A stretch of DNA of 64,000 nt from the NCBI RefSeq assembly GCF_003932495.1, contig NZ_QZMT01000001.1, forward strand, positions 62,001 through 126,000, in the 5' to 3' direction. A program made the position numbers and the translations under genes. Under the pieces are notes generated by a model, which saw only the letters and a program-made list of their open reading frames with translations, did no database searches and was not told the DNA's origin. Below are positions 16,668 through 23,794 of this stretch, one piece after another. The stretch is from Guyparkeria sp. SCN-R1 (GTDB taxonomy: Bacteria; Pseudomonadota; Gammaproteobacteria; Halothiobacillales; Halothiobacillaceae). The first letter of the stretch is position 1. Each line of letters starts with the position of its first letter.

Positions 16668-17264
16668 TCAATCCTCGAGCGCGGCGGTGACGGAGAACGC
16701 ACCGCGGATGTCGCCTTCCTCGAACCCGGTTGCCTGGTCATCGGGATAGATGCGGTCGATCTCGGCCTTGAGCTTCGGGTCGACATCCTGGCCGTGGCAG
16801 GTCAGGCAGACGCCCTCGGTGGCAATCGCCTTCATGAAGCGCAGTTGCTTCTCCCCGTCGACTTCCTTGACCTCGTGCCAGGCAATTTCACCGACCGGGG
16901 CGCCAGCAGCCTTGCGTGCCTCGAAGTCTTCGAGAACGACGCGCTCCCAGTCGGTGGGCTCGGTCGCGCGCGGCTTGAGGCTGGTGCGGCGCAGGGTGTA
17001 GCCGCTTTCCGCGCTCATGTCGGCGGCGATTTCCGGGGCGCGCTCGTTGCATACCTGGACCGCAGCCATCGGGCCGCCTTCCTTCATGGCCGCCTGCAGC
17101 TCACCCTTGAGGGTCTTGCCGAAGGCCTGCATGGTCGCCTTGTAGTCCTGCAGCTGTGCCTGGACGGCCTGGTCGGTCGAGGCGTCGGCGTGGGCCTGCA
17201 TGGCCACGACGCCCAGCACGGTGGCGACGAGCAGTGAAGGGAAGATGCGTCTTTCGTTCGTCAT
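16668..17264 (-). CDS. Periplasmic c-type haem protein with DUF3365 (Tll0287-like) domain
   Basis: A 198-residue protein with an N-terminal signal peptide (residues 1-26, ending AMQAHA). One CxxCH haem-attachment site, CLTCHG, is near residue 159. The segments MAAVQVCNERAPEIAADM and DFEARKAAGAPVGEIAWHEV fit the DUF3365 domain, found alone or as the sensory part of signalling proteins. It carries no output domain here, so it may be a soluble redox or gas-responsive haem protein; its role is not established. AAGGAG lies upstream of the ATG at 17264, which decides this start against longer frames. Confidence 0.82.
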   Translation of the reverse strand: MTNERRIFPSLLVATVLGVVAMQAHADASTDQAVQAQLQDYKATMQAFGKTLKGELQAAMKEGGPMAAVQVCNERAPEIAADMSAESGYTLRRTSLKPRATEPTDWERVVLEDFEARKAAGAPVGEIAWHEVKEVDGEKQLRFMKAIATEGVCLTCHGQDVDPKLKAEIDRIYPDDQATGFEEGDIRGAFSVTAALED

Positions 17265-17371
17265 GGACGTCTCCTTGTGTTGGCTCACGAATAAGTATTG
17301 GCAATTGGGGTAAACAGATAGCTTATAGGTAAATTCGGGGGGCGGTGCAAGACCGAGCGCTACGCGGGACG

Positions 17372-17408
17372 AAAAACGCCGGCCTCCTGGGGAAGGGCCG
17401 GCGTTTTT
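17372..17408 (-). terminator. Intrinsic terminator after the DUF1134 gene
   Basis: A perfect 13-bp stem, AAAAACGCCGGCC at 17372-17384 against 17396-17408, with an 11-base loop. On the minus strand it lies just beyond the stop at 17431 and ends in a U-run. The A-run on the plus side means it could also act on rightward transcripts. Confidence 0.85.
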
Positions 17409-17430
17409 AAGGCAAGTGCGCTGGTGCGGG

Positions 17431-18045
17431 TCAGAACGGGTTGTAGGACCTGTCCTGCGTGAACTGCATGTAACCCACGCCGGCACCCAGCCGCAGACCG
17501 ACACCGACGCGAATCGGTGCGACCACGATCGATTGGCTGCGCAGGTACTGCATGCCCGCGCCCCCAACGACGAATGCCGAGCCATTAACGCCTGCAAATC
17601 GCTGGAAGATCAAATCCGGGCTGGGCAGGTTGTAGACCAGCATGAACACTCGGCCGGCATCACCGCCGAAGTCCCAGCCAACCGATGGCCCTTGCCAGAA
17701 GACGGTCTGTTTCTCGCCGGCCTTGGCCATAAACTCGCCCATGCCGTAGCGCAGGCCCACGATGAACGCACCGCCGCCTTCCTCACCCTTGATGATGGCG
17801 TTGGGGCGACCGTAATCCGCGAAGGCGCGGTCGATCATGCGGGCGATTCCTTCGGCCGATCCGCCCAGGAAGTCCACCGCTTGCTGGGTCGTCTCGTACT
17901 TGTCGTAGCTCTCGTTCTGGTCGCTCGACTGGCTGCTTTCGCCCGCGCTGTTGTTGCCGTTCTGGGTCGCCGGCGCGCTCGCGCAGCCGCCCAGGAGCAG
18001 GGCCATGGCTAGCGCCGCGATCAGGCTCGCCATACGTGAGCTCAT
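17431..18045 (-). CDS. DUF1134-domain lipoprotein
   Basis: About 204 residues. The lipobox LLGGC near residue 21 predicts an acylated periplasmic lipoprotein. A Ser/Asn/Gln-rich linker precedes a DUF1134 domain with its standard blocks: FLGGSAEGIARMIDRAF, GRPNAIIKGEEGGGAFIVGL, WQGPSVGWDFGGDA, MLVYNLPSPDLIFQRFAGV, GSAFVVGGAGMQY and PIRVGVGLRLGAGVGYMQFT. The best-known relative, EipA in alphaproteobacteria, acts in envelope integrity. The start at 18045 puts the lipobox at normal distance. In-frame ATGs at 18090 and 18126 (the latter with AAGGA upstream) are alternatives that would lengthen the signal. Confidence 0.82.
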   Translation of the reverse strand: MSSRMASLIAALAMALLLGGCASAPATQNGNNSAGESSQSSDQNESYDKYETTQQAVDFLGGSAEGIARMIDRAFADYGRPNAIIKGEEGGGAFIVGLRYGMGEFMAKAGEKQTVFWQGPSVGWDFGGDAGRVFMLVYNLPSPDLIFQRFAGVNGSAFVVGGAGMQYLRSQSIVVAPIRVGVGLRLGAGVGYMQFTQDRSYNPF

Positions 18046-18290
18046 TGCCGACGGGGAGAGACGTGGGAAGTTGAGGAGAGTGCCTTGCATGTTTCGAAAA
18101 ATCCCTTGTTCAGAGTGAAACGGCATGTCGAAAGGTTCCTTCAAGCAGACCGGCGCAAGCCGCAAAAGTTGCGCCCGGACGGGGCAGGCGGGTTGGGCGG
18201 CCCCGGTTGACAACCCGCTGTTTTGTCGCAAGCATACGCGCTTTGCCGCGGGATAGCCCGACGGTACCGCCTTTTCAACGGGATGACCGA

Positions 18291-18872
18291 ATGAGTATCA
18301 AGTCCGATCGCTGGATCCGCCGAATGGCCGAGGAGCACGGCATGATTGAGCCGTTCGAGCCGGGACAGGTTCGCAGCAGCCGGGACAGCGAGGGCAACGA
18401 AGTGCCCATGGTGTCCTACGGTACCTCGAGCTACGGCTACGACGTGCGTTGTTCGACCCATTTCAAGGTGTTCACCAACATCAACACCACGATCGTTGAC
18501 CCGAAGGCCTTCGACGAGCGCAGCTTCGTCGACGTGCACTCCGACGTCTGCATCATCCCGCCAAACTCCTTTGCCCTGGCGCACACGGTCGAGTATTTCC
18601 GCATCCCGCGCAACGTGCTGACCATCTGCCTGGGCAAGTCGACCTACGCCCGTTGCGGCATTATCGTCAACGTCACCCCGCTCGAGCCCGAGTGGGAGGG
18701 CCATGTGACGCTGGAGTTCTCCAACACCACGCCCATCCCGGCGAAGATCTATGCCAACGAGGGCGTGGCGCAGATGCTGTTCCTGGAATCCGATGAGGTC
18801 TGTGAGACTTCCTACAAGGACCGGGGTGGCAAGTACCAGGGCCAGCGCGGCGTCACTCTGCCGACGGCCTGA
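18291..18872 (+). CDS. dcd: dCTP deaminase
   Basis: A 193-residue enzyme making dUTP from dCTP for thymidylate synthesis. Family landmarks are the N-terminal [25 protein letters not shown], the GKSTYARCG core, [16 protein letters not shown] with the catalytic glutamate, and [12 protein letters not shown]. The last segment and the C-terminal [11 protein letters not shown] tail match the monofunctional gammaproteobacterial form. The ATG at 18291 was chosen by family alignment; the frame upstream has no similarity. A terminator lies 25 bp after the stop. Confidence 0.96.
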   Translation: MSIKSDRWIRRMAEEHGMIEPFEPGQVRSSRDSEGNEVPMVSYGTSSYGYDVRCSTHFKVFTNINTTIVDPKAFDERSFVDVHSDVCIIPPNSFALAHTVEYFRIPRNVLTICLGKSTYARCGIIVNVTPLEPEWEGHVTLEFSNTTPIPAKIYANEGVAQMLFLESDEVCETSYKDRGGKYQGQRGVTLPTA

Positions 18873-18896
18873 TCGCCTCGAACGCTCAGGCTCTTC

Positions 18897-18926
18897 CGCC
18901 CCCGGTACGATGCCGGGGGCGTTTTT
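18897..18926 (+). terminator. Intrinsic terminator after dcd
   Basis: A 9-bp stem CGCCCCCGG (18897-18905) pairs with CCGGGGGCG (18913-18921) around a 7-base loop, followed by TTTTT. It separates dcd from the convergent HAD gene. Confidence 0.88.
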
Positions 18927-18930
18927 CGTT

Positions 18931-19605
18931 CTATTCCGCCGTTTCCTCGACGACGTTGAGCGCCAGCAACTGCCAGCCGCGTGCCTCGGCCTCGCGGCGC
19001 AGTACCGGGTCCGGGTCGACCGCCACCGGGTGGTCGACCTGCTCGAGCAGCGGCAAGTCGTTGCGCGAATCGGAGTAGAACCAGGTCTCCTCCGGGCGCA
19101 CCTGTTGGGTCTCCAGCCATTCCTCCAACGCCAGGATCTTGCCGTGCTGGAAGGTCGGCGTGCCGGTGTAGCGGCCCGTGTAGCGGCCATTGCGGCGTTC
19201 CGGCTCGGTGGCCAGCAGGTGCGGGATCTCCAGCAGTTCGGCAATCGGACCGGTGACGAAGGCGTTCGTTGCGGTGATCAGCATCAGGGTGTGCCCGCGG
19301 CGCCGGTGGGATTCGACCAGTTCGCGGGCGGCCGGGGTGATCAGCGGCCGGATGTCCCTCTCGATGAACTCGGCCCGCCAGGCCTCCAGATCCTCGGCCG
19401 GGTGCTCGGCCAGGGGGGCGAGCGCGAAGCGCAGGTAGGCATCGATGTCGAGCGTGCCCTGCTGGTAGTGGCGCAGGAACTCGTCGTTGTGCCGGGCGTA
19501 ATCGTCGGCGTCGACAATGCCGTGTTCGGTCATGAAGGCGCCCCAGGCGTGATCGGAGTCACCGGCGAGCAAGGTGTTGTCGAGGTCGAAGATGGCGAGT
19601 TTCAC
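18931..19605 (-). CDS. HAD-IB family phosphatase (SerB-like hydrolase)
   Basis: A 224-residue haloacid-dehalogenase enzyme. Motif I is FDLDNTLLAGDSD at residues 5-17 with the nucleophile aspartate, motif II LITATN near 108, and motifs III/IV K...YSDSRNDLPLL near 155-182. The cap is the helical subclass IB type. Relatives include phosphoserine phosphatase and CicA-like proteins; the natural substrate cannot be read from sequence. The start is a GTG at 19605 with a perfect AGGAGG at good spacing; no ATG fits the domain. RYTGRYTG near residue 137 comes from a 12-bp tandem duplication at 19166-19189. Confidence 0.85.
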   Translation of the reverse strand: MKLAIFDLDNTLLAGDSDHAWGAFMTEHGIVDADDYARHNDEFLRHYQQGTLDIDAYLRFALAPLAEHPAEDLEAWRAEFIERDIRPLITPAARELVESHRRRGHTLMLITATNAFVTGPIAELLEIPHLLATEPERRNGRYTGRYTGTPTFQHGKILALEEWLETQQVRPEETWFYSDSRNDLPLLEQVDHPVAVDPDPVLRREAEARGWQLLALNVVEETAE

Positions 19606-20068
19606 GAAAGGCCTCCTGGCGGCAGGGCGCGGTGCGCCTGCCGTCATGGTCGCGTTGGATCCCGGCGGGTTCCGGGTCGACGGGCGCGCATGATACCCCA
19701 ACATGACCGGATCGTGGCCCGGGGATATATGTGTCTGACTTGGCGAGTCGTTTGCCGTGTGAGGTGACCCGCCGGAACGGGCGTTGCGGCATTTCCCGAT
19801 CCGCCGGAGTGCCGCTTGCCGAGCGGCAATCAGCCTGACGTCAAACCGCCGCATCGAAGGTCGAGGAGGCCGCAAATCGAGGAGGGGCGGGGCTTGCAGC
19901 CGAGGTTAGCCGACCGGCTGACGGCGTCGGTTTATCGCCCCGGGGTTTTGTGAAAGAATCAATGCCACTTGGGTGATCACCAACGGCCTGTTGTCGACAC
20001 GGTGGTTTACCCCTGCGGGGCGCGACGTCCCGCCATTTCAGGCGACTGACTTTTGCAAGAGTGGAATC
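19606..20068. other. 463-bp divergent intergenic region
   Basis: No gene could be supported between the divergent HAD and rppH genes. The frames crossing it are short, lack domains and merely extend the flanking genes. It should contain both promoters, but I see no clean -35/-10 pair. Confidence 0.45.
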
Positions 20069-20650
20069 GTGATTGACCGTAGCGGCTTTCGACCCAATGT
20101 CGGCATCATCGTGTGCAACCAGCGAGGCGAGGTCTTCTGGGGCAAACGGGTCGGCCATCGTTCCTGGCAGTTTCCCCAGGGCGGCATCAATGTCGAGGAG
20201 CGGCCCCTGGAGGCCATGTACCGTGAGCTCCACGAGGAGGTCGGTCTGTTGCCCGAGCATGTCTCGGTCATGGCCTGGACTCGTGGTTGGTTGCGCTACC
20301 GACTGCCGCGCAACATGGTGCGTCGTCACGTCCACCCCGTCTGCATCGGTCAGAAGCAGAAGTGGTTTCTCCTGCGCCTGCGCACGGACGAGAGCGCCTT
20401 CGACCTCAACGCCACCCACAAGCCGGAATTCGACGGCTGGGAATGGCGCCCGTTCTGGTCGATCCTGCCTGAAGTGATCTACTTTAAGCGCACCGTCTAT
20501 TTCCAGGCGCTGCACCAGTTCGCGCCCTTCATCCAGGGCGTGCCCGCCGAATGCCCGGACGACTGCCTGCCCGAGCAACTCGAGCGCCGCGGCGGTGGAC
20601 CGGACTCATCGGCCGATCTGGCCACAGCGGGAAATCGCGATGCTCGATGA
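20069..20650 (+). CDS. rppH: RNA pyrophosphohydrolase
   Basis: A 193-residue Nudix hydrolase that removes pyrophosphate from the 5' end of transcripts and so triggers mRNA decay. The start VIDRSGFRPNVGIIVCN is the classic RppH N-terminus, and the Nudix box GGINVEERPLEAMYRELHEEVGL is intact around residues 38-60. The start is a GTG at 20069; the upstream extension to 19973 has no family similarity. The tail is longer than in E. coli because the gene runs 11 bases into ptsP. The rppH-ptsP pair is conserved. Confidence 0.93.
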   Translation: MIDRSGFRPNVGIIVCNQRGEVFWGKRVGHRSWQFPQGGINVEERPLEAMYRELHEEVGLLPEHVSVMAWTRGWLRYRLPRNMVRRHVHPVCIGQKQKWFLLRLRTDESAFDLNATHKPEFDGWEWRPFWSILPEVIYFKRTVYFQALHQFAPFIQGVPAECPDDCLPEQLERRGGGPDSSADLATAGNRDAR

Positions 20651-22931
20651 ACTGCGCCAGATCGTTACCGAGGTTTCCAAGTCCGCCGACCTGCGGGCCG
20701 CGCTCGACCTGATCGCCCGTCGGGTACAGTCGGCGCTCGACGTCTCGGTCTGCTCGGTCTACGTGCTGGGTGGCGACGAGGCCGAGGCAGTCGAGCCCAG
20801 CCTCGTGTTGCAGGCCACCGAAGGGTTGAACAAGTCGATGGTGGGGCAGGTCTCGCTCGCCCTCGACGAGGGTCTGGTCGGGCTGGTCGCGCGCCGAGCC
20901 GAGGTGATCAACCTCGAGGATGCCTCGCTCCATCCGGCCTTCAAGTTCGTCACCGATATCGGCGAGGAGCCCTATCACGGGTTCTTGGGGGTGCCGATCA
21001 TCCACCGGGGTGATGTGCTGGGCGTGCTGGTCGTGCAGGCCCGCGAGCGGCGCCGGTTTTCCGATGACCAGGAATCCTTCGTCGTCACCCTGGCCACCCA
21101 GCTGGCCTCTGCCATTCGTCACGCCCGGGCCAGCGGTGAGCTGATGCGCACCGGCAACGAGCCGGGCGGCTTTGATTCGGCCTTCTCGGCGCGCGGGTTG
21201 CCGGGATCGCCCGGCGTGGTGTTCGGCACCGCGGTGGTAGTGGCCGATGGGCAGTCGCTGGAGATGGTCGAGGATCGCGATGTCGAGGACATCGACCACG
21301 AGCTGGGCGTGCTCGACAGCGCGATCGAGGCCGTCCGCCAGGAATTCGAGCAGCTCAAGATCGACTTTGCGCGGGCGTCGGGCAGCGAGGAGGAGAACCT
21401 GCTGTTCGATGCCTACATCCGCATGCTGTCGGGTGGTTCGCTGGTCGAGGCGATCGAGCAACATATCCGCGCCGGGCAGTGGGCGGGGGCGGCGTTGCGC
21501 GATGCGATCGCCGAGCACGCCGCGGTGTTCGAGCAGATGAGCGATGCCTACCTGCGCGAGCGTGCCCAGGACATCCGCGATCTGGGCAACCGGGTGCTGC
21601 AGAAGCTGCATGCCGAGAGTGCCGGTCCGACCGACTGGCCCGACCAGATCGTGCTGGTCGGCAACGACTTGTCCGCCTCGCATCTGGCCGAGGTGCCCAC
21701 CGAACGCTTAGTGGGCATCGTCTCGTCGACCGGCTCGGGCTCCTCGCACCTCGCGATTCTGGCGCGTGCGCTGGGCGTGCCCGCGGCGATGGGCGTCTCC
21801 GACCTGCCGATCTCGCGTCTGCGCAACAAGGAAGTGGTGGTCGACGGTTACCGCGGCCTGGTTGTCGTGCGCCCACGTGGCTCGCTGCGCGAGGAAATGC
21901 GACGGCTGGCCCGCGAGGAGGCCGAGCTGACCGAAGAGCTCGCCGCCCTGCGCGACGAGCCGGCGCTGACCAGTGATGGCGTGCGCGTGGCCATGCACGT
22001 CAATATCGGCCTGCTCTCGGACATGGCGCCCTCGCTGACCGTCGGCGCCGAGGGCATTGGCCTGTACCGCACCGAGGTGCCGTTCCAGATCCGCAAGCAG
22101 TTCCCTGGCGAGGAAGAGCAGGCGCATATCTACCGCGAGGCGCTCGAGACGTTTGCCGGCAAGCCGGTGGTGTTGCGTACGCTCGACGTGGGTGGCGACA
22201 AGCCGCTGTCGTATTTCCCCATCCGCGAGGACAACCCCTTTCTCGGCTGGCGGGGCATCCGGCTGGTGCTGGACCACCCGGAGATCTTCCTCACCCAGAT
22301 CCGAGCGATGCTCAAGGCCTCGGCGGGGCTCAACAACCTGCATATCCTCCTGCCGATGATCTCGGCGGTCGAGGAGCTCGACCAGTCGCTGGCCTATATC
22401 GCGCAGGCATACGATGAGGTATCCGAGGAGATCGGCGAGATCCAGCGGCCAAAGATCGGCGTGATGATCGAGGTGCCTTCGGCGGTCTACCAGGCCGATG
22501 CGCTGGCCAGTCGCTGCGACTTTCTCTCCATCGGCACCAACGATCTGACCCAGTACCTGCTGGCGATCGACCGCAACAACGAGCGCGTCGCCTCGCGTTA
22601 CGACGCCCTGCACCCGGCGGTGCTCGCCGCGATTCGCGATGTCTGTGCCGCGGGTGCGCGACAGAAGTGCGAGGTCGCCGTCTGCGGCGAGCTATCCGGT
22701 GATCCGCTCGGTGCCGTGCTGCTGCTGGGGCTGGGGATTCACTCGCTGTCGATGAGTGCCGGCTCGCTGCCGCGCATCAAGTGGGTAATTCGAAGCTTCT
22801 CGCACGCCGACGCCCAGGCGCTGCTCGAGCAGGCCATGCGTTGCGAACGCCCGGCCGAGATCCGTACCCTGCTCAACCAGGCGCTGGACGATCGTGGGCT
22901 GGGCGGCTTGATTCGCGCGGGTCGCTATTGA
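20640..22931 (+). CDS. ptsP: Nitrogen-related PTS enzyme I (EI-Ntr)
   Basis: A 763-residue phosphotransferase that passes phosphate from PEP to NPr and EIIA-Ntr, a regulatory system for nitrogen, potassium and envelope responses. The domains in order are an N-terminal GAF sensor (about 1-165), a linker, the EI N-terminal and phosphohistidine domain with the active His370 in SSTGSGSSHLAILARALG, and a PEP-binding TIM barrel with GIGLYRTE, LDVGGDKPL, the FLSIGTNDLTQY signature and the active cysteine in AVCGELSGDP. It overlaps rppH by 11 bases. Confidence 0.96.
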   Translation: MLDELRQIVTEVSKSADLRAALDLIARRVQSALDVSVCSVYVLGGDEAEAVEPSLVLQATEGLNKSMVGQVSLALDEGLVGLVARRAEVINLEDASLHPAFKFVTDIGEEPYHGFLGVPIIHRGDVLGVLVVQARERRRFSDDQESFVVTLATQLASAIRHARASGELMRTGNEPGGFDSAFSARGLPGSPGVVFGTAVVVADGQSLEMVEDRDVEDIDHELGVLDSAIEAVRQEFEQLKIDFARASGSEEENLLFDAYIRMLSGGSLVEAIEQHIRAGQWAGAALRDAIAEHAAVFEQMSDAYLRERAQDIRDLGNRVLQKLHAESAGPTDWPDQIVLVGNDLSASHLAEVPTERLVGIVSSTGSGSSHLAILARALGVPAAMGVSDLPISRLRNKEVVVDGYRGLVVVRPRGSLREEMRRLAREEAELTEELAALRDEPALTSDGVRVAMHVNIGLLSDMAPSLTVGAEGIGLYRTEVPFQIRKQFPGEEEQAHIYREALETFAGKPVVLRTLDVGGDKPLSYFPIREDNPFLGWRGIRLVLDHPEIFLTQIRAMLKASAGLNNLHILLPMISAVEELDQSLAYIAQAYDEVSEEIGEIQRPKIGVMIEVPSAVYQADALASRCDFLSIGTNDLTQYLLAIDRNNERVASRYDALHPAVLAAIRDVCAAGARQKCEVAVCGELSGDPLGAVLLLGLGIHSLSMSAGSLPRIKWVIRSFSHADAQALLEQAMRCERPAEIRTLLNQALDDRGLGGLIRAGRY

Positions 22932-22957
22932 CCGTCGACCGAGGCTGCCCGGGGCGA

Positions 22958-22986
22958 TTGACTTGGCCCCGGTCGATGCCTATCAT
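22958..22986 (+). promoter_or_regulatory. Sigma-70 promoter of the tRNA operon
   Basis: TTGACT (22958-22963) and TATCAT (22981-22986) are separated by exactly 17 bases. They lie about 70 bp upstream of tRNA-Pro, each matching the consensus at five of six positions. Initiation is expected near 22993. Confidence 0.75.
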
Positions 22987-23057
22987 GGCGCACCTTCGTC
23001 ACCGGCACGGGTCGAACCGCTCCGGCGGACGAGGCGCGTTTGCGCGATGACGGCGAA

Positions 23058-23134
23058 CGGAGTGTAGCGCAGTCTGGTAGCGCACCTGGTTTGGGACCAG
23101 GTGGTCGGGGGTTCGAATCCCTCCACTCCGACCA
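23058..23134 (+). tRNA. tRNA-Pro (anticodon TGG)
   Basis: A 77-base cloverleaf. The acceptor CGGAGTG pairs with CACTCCG, the anticodon stem CCTGG/CCAGG holds loop TTTGGGA, and the T-arm has GTTCGAATC. The CCA end is encoded. It is first in a three-tRNA operon. Confidence 0.97.
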
Positions 23135-23152
23135 GTGAATTAGCCGAAACTT

Positions 23153-23229
23153 GCGCCTGTAGCTCAACCGGATAGAGCATCGGCCTTCTAAGCCGAGGGT
23201 TGCGGGTTCGAGTCCTGCCGGGCGCGCCA
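23153..23229 (+). tRNA. tRNA-Arg (anticodon TCT)
   Basis: A 77-base cloverleaf. The acceptor GCGCCTG pairs with CGGGCGC (one G-U). The anticodon stem TCGGC/GCCGA holds loop CTTCTAA, the T-loop is TTCGAGT, the discriminator is G, and CCA is encoded. Confidence 0.97.
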
Positions 23230-23265
23230 TAAGCGCACCTGCACGAACGGCAACTGCCTTTCGAT

Positions 23266-23342
23266 GGTGACTGTAGCTCAGTTGGTAGAGCCCCGGATTG
23301 TGATTCCGGTGGTCGTGGGTTCGAATCCCATCAGTCACCCCA
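23266..23342 (+). tRNA. tRNA-His (anticodon GTG)
   Basis: It includes the extra 5' G (position -1) that pairs with C73, diagnostic of tRNA-His. The anticodon loop TTGTGAT sits in a CCGGA/TCCGG stem, and the T-arm is GTGGGTTCGAATCCCAT. CCA is encoded at 23340-23342. Confidence 0.97.
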
Positions 23343-23353
23343 CCATAGCCTTG

Positions 23354-23383
23354 AAAAAGCCCGCCTCGCATGGCGGGCTTTTT
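23354..23383. terminator. Intrinsic terminator of the tRNA operon
   Basis: A perfect 12-bp stem AAAAAGCCCGCC / GGCGGGCTTTTT with loop TCGCAT, 11 bases after tRNA-His. It is symmetrical enough to end leftward transcripts from the flagellar gene pair as well. Confidence 0.9.
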
Positions 23384-23446
23384 CGTGCGTAACCGATTTT
23401 CAACGCCGGTGGTGACGCCCCTTGATCCCGGCGATCCGGATCAGGA

Positions 23447-23794
23447 TCAACCGTCGTTCTCCTCTCCCCGTTCCCGGGCCCGTCGCAGCACCTCCTCGTG
23501 GCGGTCGTTGACGTAGAGCGCATAGCTCAGCACCTCGGCCACGGCGCGGAACAGTGCCTCGGGGATGTGTTCGCCCAGATCGATCTCGGCCAGCGCACGG
23601 GCGAGCATCGGGTCTTCAACGGCCGGCACGCCGGACTCCCGGGCCACCTCGATGATGCGTCGGGCCAGCTCGTCCTGCCCGGTCGCCACCACTTGCGGCA
23701 CGTCGGTGCCGTCGTAGGACAGCGCAATCGCCCGCCGCGGGCCGGATGACGGGCGATGGTGCTTGTCTGCATTGCCCTGGTCCGGGTCGTTCAT
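23447..23794 (-). CDS. Orphan FlhB C-terminal-domain protein (export apparatus switch homologue)
   Basis: A 115-residue protein matching only the cytoplasmic C-terminal domain of FlhB/YscU. It begins at PRRAIALSYDG, the point that follows the NPTH self-cleavage site in full FlhB, and continues with PQVVATGQDELARRIIEVA, VPAVEDPMLARALAEIDLGEHIP and LFRAVAEVLSYAL. It has no membrane segments and no NPTH motif, so it cannot act as the export gate itself. Family homologues of this short form (FlhB-like, FlhX) can partly replace the FlhB C-domain. It overlaps the FliK-like gene by 4 bases, so the two are coupled. Confidence 0.85.
   Translation of the reverse strand: MNDPDQGNADKHHRPSSGPRRAIALSYDGTDVPQVVATGQDELARRIIEVARESGVPAVEDPMLARALAEIDLGEHIPEALFRAVAEVLSYALYVNDRHEEVLRRARERGEENDG

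Noticed and set aside
18207-18240. TTGACA upstream of dcd as a promoter
   Set aside because: The nearest -10-like sequence (CATACG) is poor and the spacer is 19-20 bases.
23058-23342. tRNA-His 3' end as an integration site of a genomic island
   Set aside because: No integrase, no repeat of the tRNA end, and ordinary flagellar genes follow.
22925-23371. 148-codon leftward frame across the three tRNA genes
   Set aside because: It is the antisense of tRNA cloverleaves (GFEPPTTWSQTRC-type peptide), a well-known spurious product.
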